Shown piece by piece: positions 33,960 to 41,495 of a DNA stretch of 64,000 nucleotides. The stretch's first letter is position 1; each line of letters starts with the position of its first letter. Source of the DNA: Arsenicicoccus sp. oral taxon 190 (GTDB lineage: Bacteria > Actinomycetota > Actinomycetes > Actinomycetales > Dermatophilaceae); contig NZ_CP012070.1 in assembly GCF_001189535.1 (NCBI RefSeq), forward strand, positions 3,038,001-3,102,000, written 5' to 3'. The notes under the pieces were generated by a model, which saw nothing but the letters and a program-made list of their open reading frames with translations, was not told the origin of the DNA and ran no database searches. The translations under genes and the position numbers were made by a program.

Positions 33960-34883
33960 GTGGACGAGCAGCACCTGGTCGCCGAGCTGGTGGCCGTGGT
34001 GGTCGCGGTCGTCGCGGGGCGGCCGACGGTGCTGGCCGTCCCCGCGCTGCCGGACGAGCCCGCCGGGCTGCCGGCCGGGCCGCTGCAGGCCGGCGAGTCC
34101 TCGCTGCAGGCGAGCCTGCGCAGCTGGGTGGCCTCCCGGACCGGGCGGCAGCTGGGCTACGTGGAGCAGCTCTACACCTTCGCCGACGCCGACCGCGGGC
34201 TCGACGACGCGGCCCGCCGGATCTCGGTGTCCTACCTGGGCCTGACCACGGCCGACGCCGTGGGCGAGACCTGGGAGGACGTGTACTCCTTCCTGCCGTG
34301 GGAGGACCAGCGGCGCGGCACCCGGCTCGTCGACGAGGTCGTGGCGCCGCAGCTGACCCACTGGGTCGGGGCGGCGGGGTCGCCCGAGGAGCGCCTCGCC
34401 CGGCGGCGCCGCTGCGACCTCACCTTCGGCCGGGGTGGTCAGCCCTGGGTGCCCGAGCTGGCGCTGCAGCGCTACGAGCTGCTCTACGAGGTGGGGCTGC
34501 TGCCCGAGTCGCGGGAGCCGTGGCGGCTGCCGGCCGACGACCTGGTGCCGGGCGAGCGGATGATCGGCGACCACCGCCGGATCCTCGCGACCGGGCTGGC
34601 GCGTCTGCGCACCAAGATCCAGTACCGACCCGTCGTCTTCGAGCTGATGGCGCCGGAGTTCACGCTCGGGCAGCTGCAGTCGTGCGTGGAGGCGCTGGCG
34701 GGCCAGGTCCTGCACAAGCAGAACTTCCGCCGCCTCGTGGAGCAGCAGGCGCTCGTCGAGGAGACCGGTGCCCGCGCCGCGGGCACCGGAGGTCGACCGG
34801 CCCGCCTCTACCGCTTCCGTCGCTCGGTGCTGGACGAGCGGCAGGTCGCCGGCACCAAGCTCCCGGCCCTGCGCGCCCGCTGA
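33960..34883 (+). CDS. NrtR-like transcription regulator (degenerate Nudix domain plus winged helix)
   Basis: A 307-residue protein of the COG4111/NrtR type. The N-terminal domain resembles a Nudix fold but its Nudix box (AGESSLQASLRSWVASRTG) lacks the catalytic Glu residues, so it probably senses ADP-ribose or a related nucleotide without hydrolysis. The C-terminal domain GLARLRTKIQYRPVVFELM... QNFRRLVEQQALVEETG matches the NrtR DNA-binding winged helix. Related proteins regulate NAD metabolism; no NAD gene is nearby. It starts with GTG eight bases after DUF3097 and is probably co-transcribed. Confidence 0.75.
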   Translation: MDEQHLVAELVAVVVAVVAGRPTVLAVPALPDEPAGLPAGPLQAGESSLQASLRSWVASRTGRQLGYVEQLYTFADADRGLDDAARRISVSYLGLTTADAVGETWEDVYSFLPWEDQRRGTRLVDEVVAPQLTHWVGAAGSPEERLARRRRCDLTFGRGGQPWVPELALQRYELLYEVGLLPESREPWRLPADDLVPGERMIGDHRRILATGLARLRTKIQYRPVVFELMAPEFTLGQLQSCVEALAGQVLHKQNFRRLVEQQALVEETGARAAGTGGRPARLYRFRRSVLDERQVAGTKLPALRAR

Positions 34884-34905
34884 CCAGCCTCCGTGGCGCG
34901 CGTCG

Positions 34906-35436
34906 CTACTTGATGAGCTGCCAGGTGAAGGGGTAGCGGTAGGGCTCGCCGGCCGCGACCTTGACCGCCGCGATGCCGTGCACCACCAGGGCACCGAGCC
35001 CGATCAGGGTCGGCGCGAGCCAGACGGTGATGAAGCCGATCACCACGATCATCAGCGGCAGCGAGATCAGCACCGAGGCGACGATGGCCAGCCACGCCGT
35101 GATCTGGAAGTTGAGGGCGTCGATGGCGTGGTCGCGGACCGCGCGGCTGCGGCCACCGCCGACGAGCAGCACGATCAGCGGCCCGAAGAAGGTCATGCCT
35201 CCGAGGAGCACCGACGCGATGGGCGACCAGTGGGCGGCGCACACGAGCTGGCGCTCGAGCTCGGGCGACATGGGGGCCTGCTGGCCGTATGCCGCCGGCC
35301 CGCCGTGCTGCCCCGGCCCGCCGTACTGCCCCGGCGCGCCGTACTGGCCGGGCCCGCCCGGCTGCGGCTGCTGATGCTGCTGCGGTGCGTATCCCGGGAT
35401 GTCGCGGTCGTTGCGGATCTGGTCGTCGGTGCTCAT
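34906..35436 (-). CDS. DUF4870 domain-containing membrane protein
   Basis: A 176-residue protein. The first 60 residues are Pro/Gly/Gln-rich with repeated GQYGGPGQ-type units and are probably cytoplasmic and disordered. The DUF4870 part has the block LVCAAHWSPIASVLLGGMTFFGPLIVLLVGG, the conserved RAVRDHAIDALNFQIT, and two further membrane segments, ending EPYRYPFTWQLIK. Three or four membrane helices in total. Function is unknown. Confidence 0.88.
   Translation of the reverse strand: MSTDDQIRNDRDIPGYAPQQHQQPQPGGPGQYGAPGQYGGPGQHGGPAAYGQQAPMSPELERQLVCAAHWSPIASVLLGGMTFFGPLIVLLVGGGRSRAVRDHAIDALNFQITAWLAIVASVLISLPLMIVVIGFITVWLAPTLIGLGALVVHGIAAVKVAAGEPYRYPFTWQLIK
35285..35295 (+). repeat. Copy of the 11-bp motif CCGTATGCCGC inside the DUF4870 gene
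   Basis: A coding copy of the dispersed motif. On the gene strand it encodes part of the AAYGQQ segment in the low-complexity N-terminus. Confidence 0.5.
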
Positions 35437-35579
35437 GGTCCCCTCCGTGTCGTGTCGTCGCTGCACCGCTACCGGCGGTAGGGGATGCAGGGTGGTTCGC
35501 ACGTCCAGTCTGGCGCAGGCCACCTGCGCCGCGGAGGCGGATCATCCCTGACCGGACCCTGACCCGCCCCTGCCTCGCC

Positions 35580-36812
35580 TCAGCCGAGGAGCCGGCGCAC
35601 CACCGTGTCGGCGAGGAGCCGCCCCCGCAGGGTCAGCACGACGTGCCGCTCGCGCAGCGCCGCCGCGCCCTCGATCAGCCCGTCGGCGATGAGCCCCGCG
35701 ACCGCCTCCTGCCCGGGCCCGTCGAGCTCGTCCACGGGCAGCCCGTCGACGAGCCGGACGCCGAGCAGCACCCGCTCGTCATACTGCTGCTCCGGGGTGA
35801 GGAGCTCGCGGGCCTGGGCCGGGGACTCACCGGCGTGGAGGCGGCCGGCGTAGGCGCTCGGGTGCTTGACGTTCCACCAGCGCACCCCGCCGACGTGGCT
35901 GTGCGCGCCCGGTCCGGCGCCCCACCAGTCCCCGTCGCTCCAGTAGCCGATGTTGTGGCGGCACCGGTGCTCCTCGCCGCGGGCCCAGTTGGACACCTCG
36001 TACCACCCGTAGCCGGCCGCGTGCAGCAGCTGGTCGGCCAGCTCGTACTTGTCGGCCTCGTCGTCGTCGCTCGGCATCGGCAGCTCGCCGCGCCGGACCT
36101 GGGCGGCCATCTTGGTGCCCTCCTCGACGACGAGGGCGTAGGCCGAGATGTGGTCGGGCTCGAGGGAGATCGCGGTCTCCAGCGACTCCCGCCAGTCGTC
36201 CAGCGATTCCCCCGGCGTGCCGTAGATCAGGTCCAGCGACACGTCGAGCCCGTGCTCGCGCGCCCCGCGCACGGCGCGCTCGACGTTGCGCGGGTCGTGG
36301 GTGCGGTCGAGCGTGGCGAGGACGTGCGGGACCGCCGACTGCATGCCGAGGCTGACCCGCGAGAACCCCCGTGCCGCGAGCCAGTCCAGGTAGTGCCCGT
36401 CGACGGTGTCCGGGTTGGCCTCCGTCGTGATCTCCGCGTCGGCGGCGTAGCCGAACCGCTCGCCGATGCCCTCGACGATCCGCGCGAGGTCCTCGGCGGC
36501 GAGCATGGTCGGGGTGCCCCCGCCGACGAAGACGGTGTCGACGACGGGCGCGTCCTCCCCCAGCACCCGGCGCGCCAGGTCCAGCTCGGCGAGCACCGTG
36601 TCGGCATAGCTGTGCACGCTCGCGCCCGGGGTCCCGAGCTCGGTGAGCGTGTAGGTGTTGAAGTCGCAGTAGCCGCACCGCACCCGGCAGAAGGGGACGT
36701 GCACGTAGATCCCGAAGGGCCCCAGCCCCAGCCGGTCGAGCGCCAGGCTCGGCAACGATCCGTCCGCGGGGGCTGGCTGGCCGTCAGGGAGTGCGCTCGG
36801 CATGCGGCCCAT
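35580..36812 (-). CDS. hemW: Radical SAM heme chaperone HemW
   Basis: A 410-residue protein of the HemN-like family. The cluster motif is CRVRCGYCDF, and the SAM-binding region includes DTVFVGGGTPTML and the RVSLGMQSAV block. HemW lacks coproporphyrinogen oxidase activity and inserts heme into proteins; the family feature is the HNIGYWSDGDWWGAGPGAHSH segment. In most actinobacteria it lies between lepA and hrcA, and here it keeps that relative order. In-frame ATGs at 36812 and 36803 are alternatives. Confidence 0.93.
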   Translation of the reverse strand: MGRMPSALPDGQPAPADGSLPSLALDRLGLGPFGIYVHVPFCRVRCGYCDFNTYTLTELGTPGASVHSYADTVLAELDLARRVLGEDAPVVDTVFVGGGTPTMLAAEDLARIVEGIGERFGYAADAEITTEANPDTVDGHYLDWLAARGFSRVSLGMQSAVPHVLATLDRTHDPRNVERAVRGAREHGLDVSLDLIYGTPGESLDDWRESLETAISLEPDHISAYALVVEEGTKMAAQVRRGELPMPSDDDEADKYELADQLLHAAGYGWYEVSNWARGEEHRCRHNIGYWSDGDWWGAGPGAHSHVGGVRWWNVKHPSAYAGRLHAGESPAQARELLTPEQQYDERVLLGVRLVDGLPVDELDGPGQEAVAGLIADGLIEGAAALRERHVVLTLRGRLLADTVVRRLLG

Positions 36813-36872
36813 TGTGTATGACGATCGCGCCCGTCCCGCCCAGCCGCTCGCCCCCGGTGCGCCGCCGTCGTC

Positions 36873-37889
36873 TCAGCCGGCCAGGGTCACGCCGACCAGC
36901 GCCACCACCGCCACGATGGTGGTAGACACCGTGGCGAGGGCGAAGGGCGCGAGCCCGACCCGGCGCAGGATGCTGCGGTGCACCCCGCACCCGAGGGCGA
37001 ACATCGCGGCCGTCAGCAGCACCGTCTGCACCAGCCTGCCGGCGCCGAGCACGGGCTCGGGCAGCGGCAGGAAGGACCGGGCCAGCACCATCACCAGGAA
37101 GCCGACGACGAAGAGCGGCACCAGCGGCGGCAGCGTCCCGCCCGACCCCTCGCTCTGCAGCGCGCGGCGCCGCCGCCAGGAGATCACCGCCATGACGGGG
37201 GCGAGCATGAGGACGCGGGCGAGCTTGACGATCACCGCGACGGTGAGGGCGCCGCCGCCGATGGCCCCTCCGGCCGCCACGACCTGGGCCACCTCGTGGA
37301 CCGAGCCGCCCGCCCAGAGCCCGCCGGCGTGCGCCCCGAGCCCCATCGCCGACACGAGCAGGGGCACGACGGGGATCATCATCGTCCCGAAGAGCACGAC
37401 CAGCGCCACGGCGGTGGCGACGTCCTCCTCCTCGGCGTCGACGACCCCGTCGACGGCGGCCACGGCGGCGGCCCCGCAGATCGAGAAGCCGCAGGCCACC
37501 AGCAGCCGCAGCCCCGGGCCGACGCCCAGCAGCCGCCCCACCACGAGCGTCCCGAGGATCCCGAGGGTCACGACCGCGACGACCACCGCGATCATGGCGG
37601 CGCCCAGCCCGAGGATGTCGCGCAGCATGACCTGGAGCCCCAGCAGCACGATGCCGGCCCGGAGCAGCCTCTTGGCGGCGACGGCGAGGCCGGGCTGCAC
37701 CCGCGCGGGCAGCGCGACGGCGTTGGCGAGCACCGCGCCGAGGACGATCGCCACGAGCAGCGGCGACACCGTGGGCAGCCAGTGGTTGACGGCCAGCGCG
37801 ACCGCGACACCGACCCCGCAGAGCGTCAACCCCGGCGCCATACGGGCAGGGGTCGGGGGCGCTGGGGACACGGTCGCAGGGCTCGTCAC
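36873..37889 (-). CDS. YeiH-family putative sulfate exporter/membrane transporter
   Basis: A 338-residue membrane protein of the YeiH/UPF0324 family with about ten hydrophobic segments. Conserved blocks are KRLLRAGIVLLGLQVMLRDI, CGFSICGAAAVAAVDGVVDAEEEDVATAVALVVLFG, and AGGSVHEVAQVVAAG. Substrates are not well established. I used GTG 37889; ATGs at 37940 and 37841 are in frame and there is no clear ribosome-binding site. The divergent LysR gene and a shared palindrome indicate that it is LysR-regulated. Confidence 0.85.
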   Translation of the reverse strand: MTSPATVSPAPPTPARMAPGLTLCGVGVAVALAVNHWLPTVSPLLVAIVLGAVLANAVALPARVQPGLAVAAKRLLRAGIVLLGLQVMLRDILGLGAAMIAVVVAVVTLGILGTLVVGRLLGVGPGLRLLVACGFSICGAAAVAAVDGVVDAEEEDVATAVALVVLFGTMMIPVVPLLVSAMGLGAHAGGLWAGGSVHEVAQVVAAGGAIGGGALTVAVIVKLARVLMLAPVMAVISWRRRRALQSEGSGGTLPPLVPLFVVGFLVMVLARSFLPLPEPVLGAGRLVQTVLLTAAMFALGCGVHRSILRRVGLAPFALATVSTTIVAVVALVGVTLAG

Positions 37890-37945
37890 CCCCTCACGGT
37901 GCCGCACCCGCCCGACCGGCGGGAGCCCCGCAGTCCGCATCCCGG

Positions 37946-37962
37946 CATATCACCGTGATATG
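37946..37962. promoter_or_regulatory. 17-bp palindrome between yeiH and lysR, LysR-type operator
   Basis: CATATCAC and GTGATATG are perfect eight-base arms around one central base. It contains the T-N11-A LysR pattern and is AT-rich. It sits 57 bases from the transporter start and overlaps the most upstream possible start of the LysR gene. Confidence 0.7.
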
Positions 37963-37974
37963 ACTGGCGGCGTG

Positions 37975-38871
37975 ATGCCCGACCTGCGGACCCTGGCCCT
38001 GCTCGTCGCCGTCGGCGACGAGGGCAGCCTCGGCGCGGGCGCCCGGGCGATCGGGATGGCCCAGCCCAACGCCTCGCGCCTCGTGGCCCGGCTCGAGCGG
38101 GACCTGCAGCAGCGTGTCCTGGTGCGGAGGCCGCACGGCGCCGAGCTGACGCCCACCGGGCTCATGCTCGTCGAGCATGCCCGCGGCATCCTGGCGGCGA
38201 CCGGTCGCCTCGAGGAGGCCATCGCGGCCCTGCAGGCCGACACCATCCCCGAGCTGCGGATCGCCGCGTCCCTCACGGTCGCCGAGCACCTGGCCCCCGG
38301 GTGGCTCAGCGAGCTCCGCCGCCACCACCCGCGGCTGCTCGCGGGGATGACCGTCGCCAACTCCACCGTCGTCGTGGACCAGGTGCGGCGCGGGGTGGTC
38401 GAGCTCGGGTTCGTCGAAGGACCGGACGCACCCACCGGCCTGCGCAGCGCGGTGGTCGCCCGGGACGAGCTGGCCCTCGTGGTCGGGACCGACCACCCGT
38501 GGATGGACCGCCGCTCCCCCGTCACCGCGACCGAGCTGGCCGCGACCCCGCTGGTCACCCGCGAGCCCGGGTCCGGCACCCGCGACGCGCTCGACGCGGC
38601 GCTGGCCCCGCTGCTGCCCAGCCGGCCCGCGCTGGAGCTGTCCAGCAACGCCGCCGTCCGGGCTGCCGCCATCACCGGGACCGCCCCCGCGGTCCTCAGC
38701 CGGCTCGCCGTGGCCGACGCGGTCGCGGACGGTCACCTCGCGATCGTGCCGGTGACCGGCTTCCGCCTCGAGCGCCGCCTCCGGGCCGTATGCCGGTCCG
38801 GACCGCTGCGCGGCCCGGCCGCCGACCTCGTCGCCATCGCCGCCCGCACCGGGCGCGCCGCGCTGCCCTGA
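37975..38871 (+). CDS. LysR-family transcriptional regulator
   Basis: A 298-residue regulator with the N-terminal winged helix DLRTLALLVAVGDEGSLGAGARAIGMAQPNASRLVARLERDLQ and a periplasmic-binding-like effector domain. It should control the divergent YeiH transporter. The ATG at 37975 places the HTH at the usual distance from the N-terminus; ATG 37960 would lie inside the palindromic operator. A GGCGG four bases upstream of 37975 is a weak ribosome-binding site. Confidence 0.9.
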   Translation: MPDLRTLALLVAVGDEGSLGAGARAIGMAQPNASRLVARLERDLQQRVLVRRPHGAELTPTGLMLVEHARGILAATGRLEEAIAALQADTIPELRIAASLTVAEHLAPGWLSELRRHHPRLLAGMTVANSTVVVDQVRRGVVELGFVEGPDAPTGLRSAVVARDELALVVGTDHPWMDRRSPVTATELAATPLVTREPGSGTRDALDAALAPLLPSRPALELSSNAAVRAAAITGTAPAVLSRLAVADAVADGHLAIVPVTGFRLERRLRAVCRSGPLRGPAADLVAIAARTGRAALP

Positions 38872-38941
38872 GACCTTCCCCGTGCCGTCCTGGTCGGCGA
38901 CCCCGGTGGCCGTGGCGGCCCGGCGCCTGCGACAGTGAGGC

Positions 38942-39799
38942 ATGCCGCACCACGCCACCACGGTCCGCACCACCACCGACCCGCGGGAGTTCCTGCGGGA
39001 CATCGCCCCGCTCGTCCGCGAGGAGCCGGTGATCCACTCGCTCCCGGCCTCCGTGGCCCGGCGCGCGGAGCACGACCCGGCTGCGGGGCAGGACGCCCGG
39101 TGGTACTCCCTGTGGCGCGAGGGCCGCGTGGTCGGGGCGGCGATGCACACCCCGCCCCACCCTCCCCACCTGGCGTTCGCGTCACCGCTGCTGGCCGTCG
39201 CCCTGGCCCGGGAGATCACCCGCAGCGGTCGCCGCCCGGACGGGGTGGGCGGGCTGCGCGACGGGGCGATGGCGTTCAGCGACTGGTGGTGCGTGCAGCA
39301 CGGTCTGGACGCGGACGTCGTCATGGACCTCGGCATGTACGACCTTCCCGCCGCACCGCGACTTCCCTGGCCCGTCGCGGGCGAGCTGCGGGTGGCGCTC
39401 GCCGAGGACCTCGAGCTGGTGCGGCGGTGGCTCGACGCCTTCCACGCGGAGGCGGCCCCGCACTCGCCGCCGCCGCCGGACCCCTCCCGCCACGTGCTCG
39501 ACGGTCGGACCGCGCTGTGGGTCTCGGGCGGTGCGCCGGTCGCGATGTGCTGGGCCAGCGCCCCCGAGGGTGGCGTGACCCGGATCAGCGCGGTCTACAC
39601 CCCGCCCGAGCACCGGGGCCACGGCTACGCGAGCGCGGTGGTCGCGGGCTGGTCCGCCGAGCAGCAGGCACGCGGCCGGCGGTGCATGCTGTTCACCGAC
39701 CTGGCCAACCCGACGAGCAACGGCATCTACCAGGCCCTGGGTTACCGCCGGATCGGGGACAGCGTCACGCTGCGGTTCGGTCCGCAGCAGTCGGGCTGA
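38942..39799 (+). CDS. GNAT-family N-acetyltransferase, paralog 1
   Basis: A 285-residue protein with a C-terminal GNAT fold. The acetyl-CoA loop region is VYTPPEHRGHGYASAVVAGWS, followed by CMLFTDLANPTSNGIYQALGYRRIGD. The N-terminal half (YSLWREGRVVGAAMHTPPHPPHLAF) may be a degenerate second GNAT domain. The substrate is unknown. It is a tandem duplicate of the next gene: same length, same domain layout, and a shared TGCGACAGTGA just before the start codon. Confidence 0.88.
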   Translation: MPHHATTVRTTTDPREFLRDIAPLVREEPVIHSLPASVARRAEHDPAAGQDARWYSLWREGRVVGAAMHTPPHPPHLAFASPLLAVALAREITRSGRRPDGVGGLRDGAMAFSDWWCVQHGLDADVVMDLGMYDLPAAPRLPWPVAGELRVALAEDLELVRRWLDAFHAEAAPHSPPPPDPSRHVLDGRTALWVSGGAPVAMCWASAPEGGVTRISAVYTPPEHRGHGYASAVVAGWSAEQQARGRRCMLFTDLANPTSNGIYQALGYRRIGDSVTLRFGPQQSG

Positions 39800-39871
39800 C
39801 CCGGCCCGGACCGATGGGCGCGACCCGGTCCGGCTGGGCCGACGGACGCCCTCCGTGCGACAGTGACTCCC

Positions 39872-40729
39872 ATGCGCGGGACGGCGAAGGGCATCACGGT
39901 GGCCCGCACCACGGTGGCCGAGGACTTCCGCCAGGTGTCGGGCCCGCGCATCGCGGCCGCCCCGGTGATCCACTCGGTGATCGCGACCACGCTGGCGCAC
40001 GCCATCGAGGCCCCGCACGACTACCCCGATGCGCAGTGGTACTGGGCCCGCCGCGACGGCCGGGTGATCGCCCTCGCGATGCACACGCCGCCGCGCCCCT
40101 TCCACGTCGCGACGGTCGACCAGCACGCGGCGCGGGCCTTCGCCCGGCGCTCGCTCGCGGACCAGCTGCCCATCTCCCGCGTCGGCGGCCTGGTGCCCGG
40201 GGCGCTGGCCTTCGCCGAGACGCTCGCCTTCGAGCAGGGCACCCGGATCTGGGTGGTGCGCCGCGAGGGCATGCACGACCTCCCTCGCCCGCCGCGCCAC
40301 CCCCGCGGGGTCCAGGGGGCGCTGCGACCCGCCACGACCGAGGACCTGACGCTGCTGCAGGCCTGGGCCGAGGCCTACCTGGAGGAGACCCGGACCGAGG
40401 CTCCGCCGCGATTTCCGTTGCAGCAGTGGGTTGCTCGCGGCGGCATGCAGCTGTGGGAGGTCGACGGCCAGGCCGTCTCCATGGCCCACGCGTCGCGGCC
40501 GCACGGCGGCGTGTCCCGCATCTCCTGGGTCTACACCCCGCCCGAGCACCGCGGCCACGGGTATGCCGCAGCCACCGTGGCCGCCGTCAGCGGGCGGCAA
40601 CGCTCGTCGGGGGCCCGTTGCCTGCTCTACACCGACCTGGACCACCCGGAGTCGTCCCAGCTCTACCAGCGCGTCGGCTACCGCAAGGTCGGCGACTCCT
40701 GCGTCCTGGCGCTCGAGCCGCTGCGCTGA
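39872..40729 (+). CDS. GNAT-family N-acetyltransferase, paralog 2
   Basis: A 285-residue paralog of the preceding protein. Matching blocks are WVYTPPEHRGHGYAAATVAAVS and CLLYTDLDHPESSQLYQRVGYRKVGDS, and the N-terminal YWARRDGRVIALAMHTPPRPFHVA. I chose ATG 39872 over GTG 39863 because it gives exactly the same length as paralog 1. The same TGCGACAGTGA lies just upstream and may include the -10 region (GACAGT). The overall identity between the two is moderate, so the duplication is not recent. Confidence 0.87.
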   Translation: MRGTAKGITVARTTVAEDFRQVSGPRIAAAPVIHSVIATTLAHAIEAPHDYPDAQWYWARRDGRVIALAMHTPPRPFHVATVDQHAARAFARRSLADQLPISRVGGLVPGALAFAETLAFEQGTRIWVVRREGMHDLPRPPRHPRGVQGALRPATTEDLTLLQAWAEAYLEETRTEAPPRFPLQQWVARGGMQLWEVDGQAVSMAHASRPHGGVSRISWVYTPPEHRGHGYAAATVAAVSGRQRSSGARCLLYTDLDHPESSQLYQRVGYRKVGDSCVLALEPLR

Positions 40730-40742
40730 CGCCGCGCGAGGG

Positions 40743-41495
40743 TCAGCGCCGGCGGTAGGTGAGGTCGTGGATCGACCGGCCCGCTGCGATCCCCCGCCTC
40801 TCGAAGCGCGTCATCGGCCGCACCGCGAACCGCGCGTCCTCGCCCCCCTCGAGGTCGGGGTGGGCGTCGAGCATCTCGCGCATCGCCTGCGCGTAGTCCG
40901 ACCAGTCCGTCGCGAGGCGCCAGACGCCGCCCGGCTCAAGGACCCGCGCCACCAGCGACGCGAACGCCGGCTGCACGATCCGCCTCTTGTGGTGCCGGGT
41001 CTTGGGCCAGGGGTCCGGGAAGAAGGTCCAGACCTCGCGCACCGAGCCGGGCGCCAGCAGCGTCTCGAAGACGGGCACCGCGTCGGCCTCCAGGAGCCGC
41101 ACGTTGGCGAGCCCGCGCGACCCCACCTTGCGGAGCATGTCGTAGAGCCCCGGTCGGTAGACCTCCAGGGACAGCAGGTCGTGATCGGGGTATGCCGTCG
41201 CCCCGGCCACCGTCGCGTCCCCCGACCCGGCACCGACCTCCACGATCAGCGGCGCGACCCGGCCCCAGACGGCGGCCGGGGCGAGGCGGGCGGCCGGGTC
41301 GACGTCGGTGCGCGCCGCGTCGCGGGGGACGTCGAGCAGGTAGGCGTCGCCATACCGCTCGAGCGCGCGAGCGTCCTTGTCCTGCAGCCGGGCGTCCGTG
41401 CGGGCGAAGCTCACGATGCGGCGAGCGCCCTTGTGGGGCAACGGCTCCGCGAGACCGACGGTGTAGGCGCGCTCCTCGGGGAGGGGCTCGGTCAC
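40743..41495 (-). CDS. trmB: tRNA (guanosine-46-N7)-methyltransferase
   Basis: A 250-residue class I methyltransferase that forms m7G46 in tRNA. It has the SAM-binding IVEVGAGSGDAT, the LEVYRPGLYDML segment, and the catalytic FFPDPWPKTRHHKRR block. GTG at 41495 overlaps the lepA stop (GTGA). The last residues DLTYRRR are typical. Confidence 0.94.
   Translation of the reverse strand: MTEPLPEERAYTVGLAEPLPHKGARRIVSFARTDARLQDKDARALERYGDAYLLDVPRDAARTDVDPAARLAPAAVWGRVAPLIVEVGAGSGDATVAGATAYPDHDLLSLEVYRPGLYDMLRKVGSRGLANVRLLEADAVPVFETLLAPGSVREVWTFFPDPWPKTRHHKRRIVQPAFASLVARVLEPGGVWRLATDWSDYAQAMREMLDAHPDLEGGEDARFAVRPMTRFERRGIAAGRSIHDLTYRRR

Noticed and set aside
35281..35400. Repeated GGCCCGCCGTACTGCC-like units as a tandem repeat or CRISPR-like array
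   Set aside because: The units encode the Gly/Pro/Gln-rich repeats of the DUF4870 protein N-terminus and have no spacer structure.
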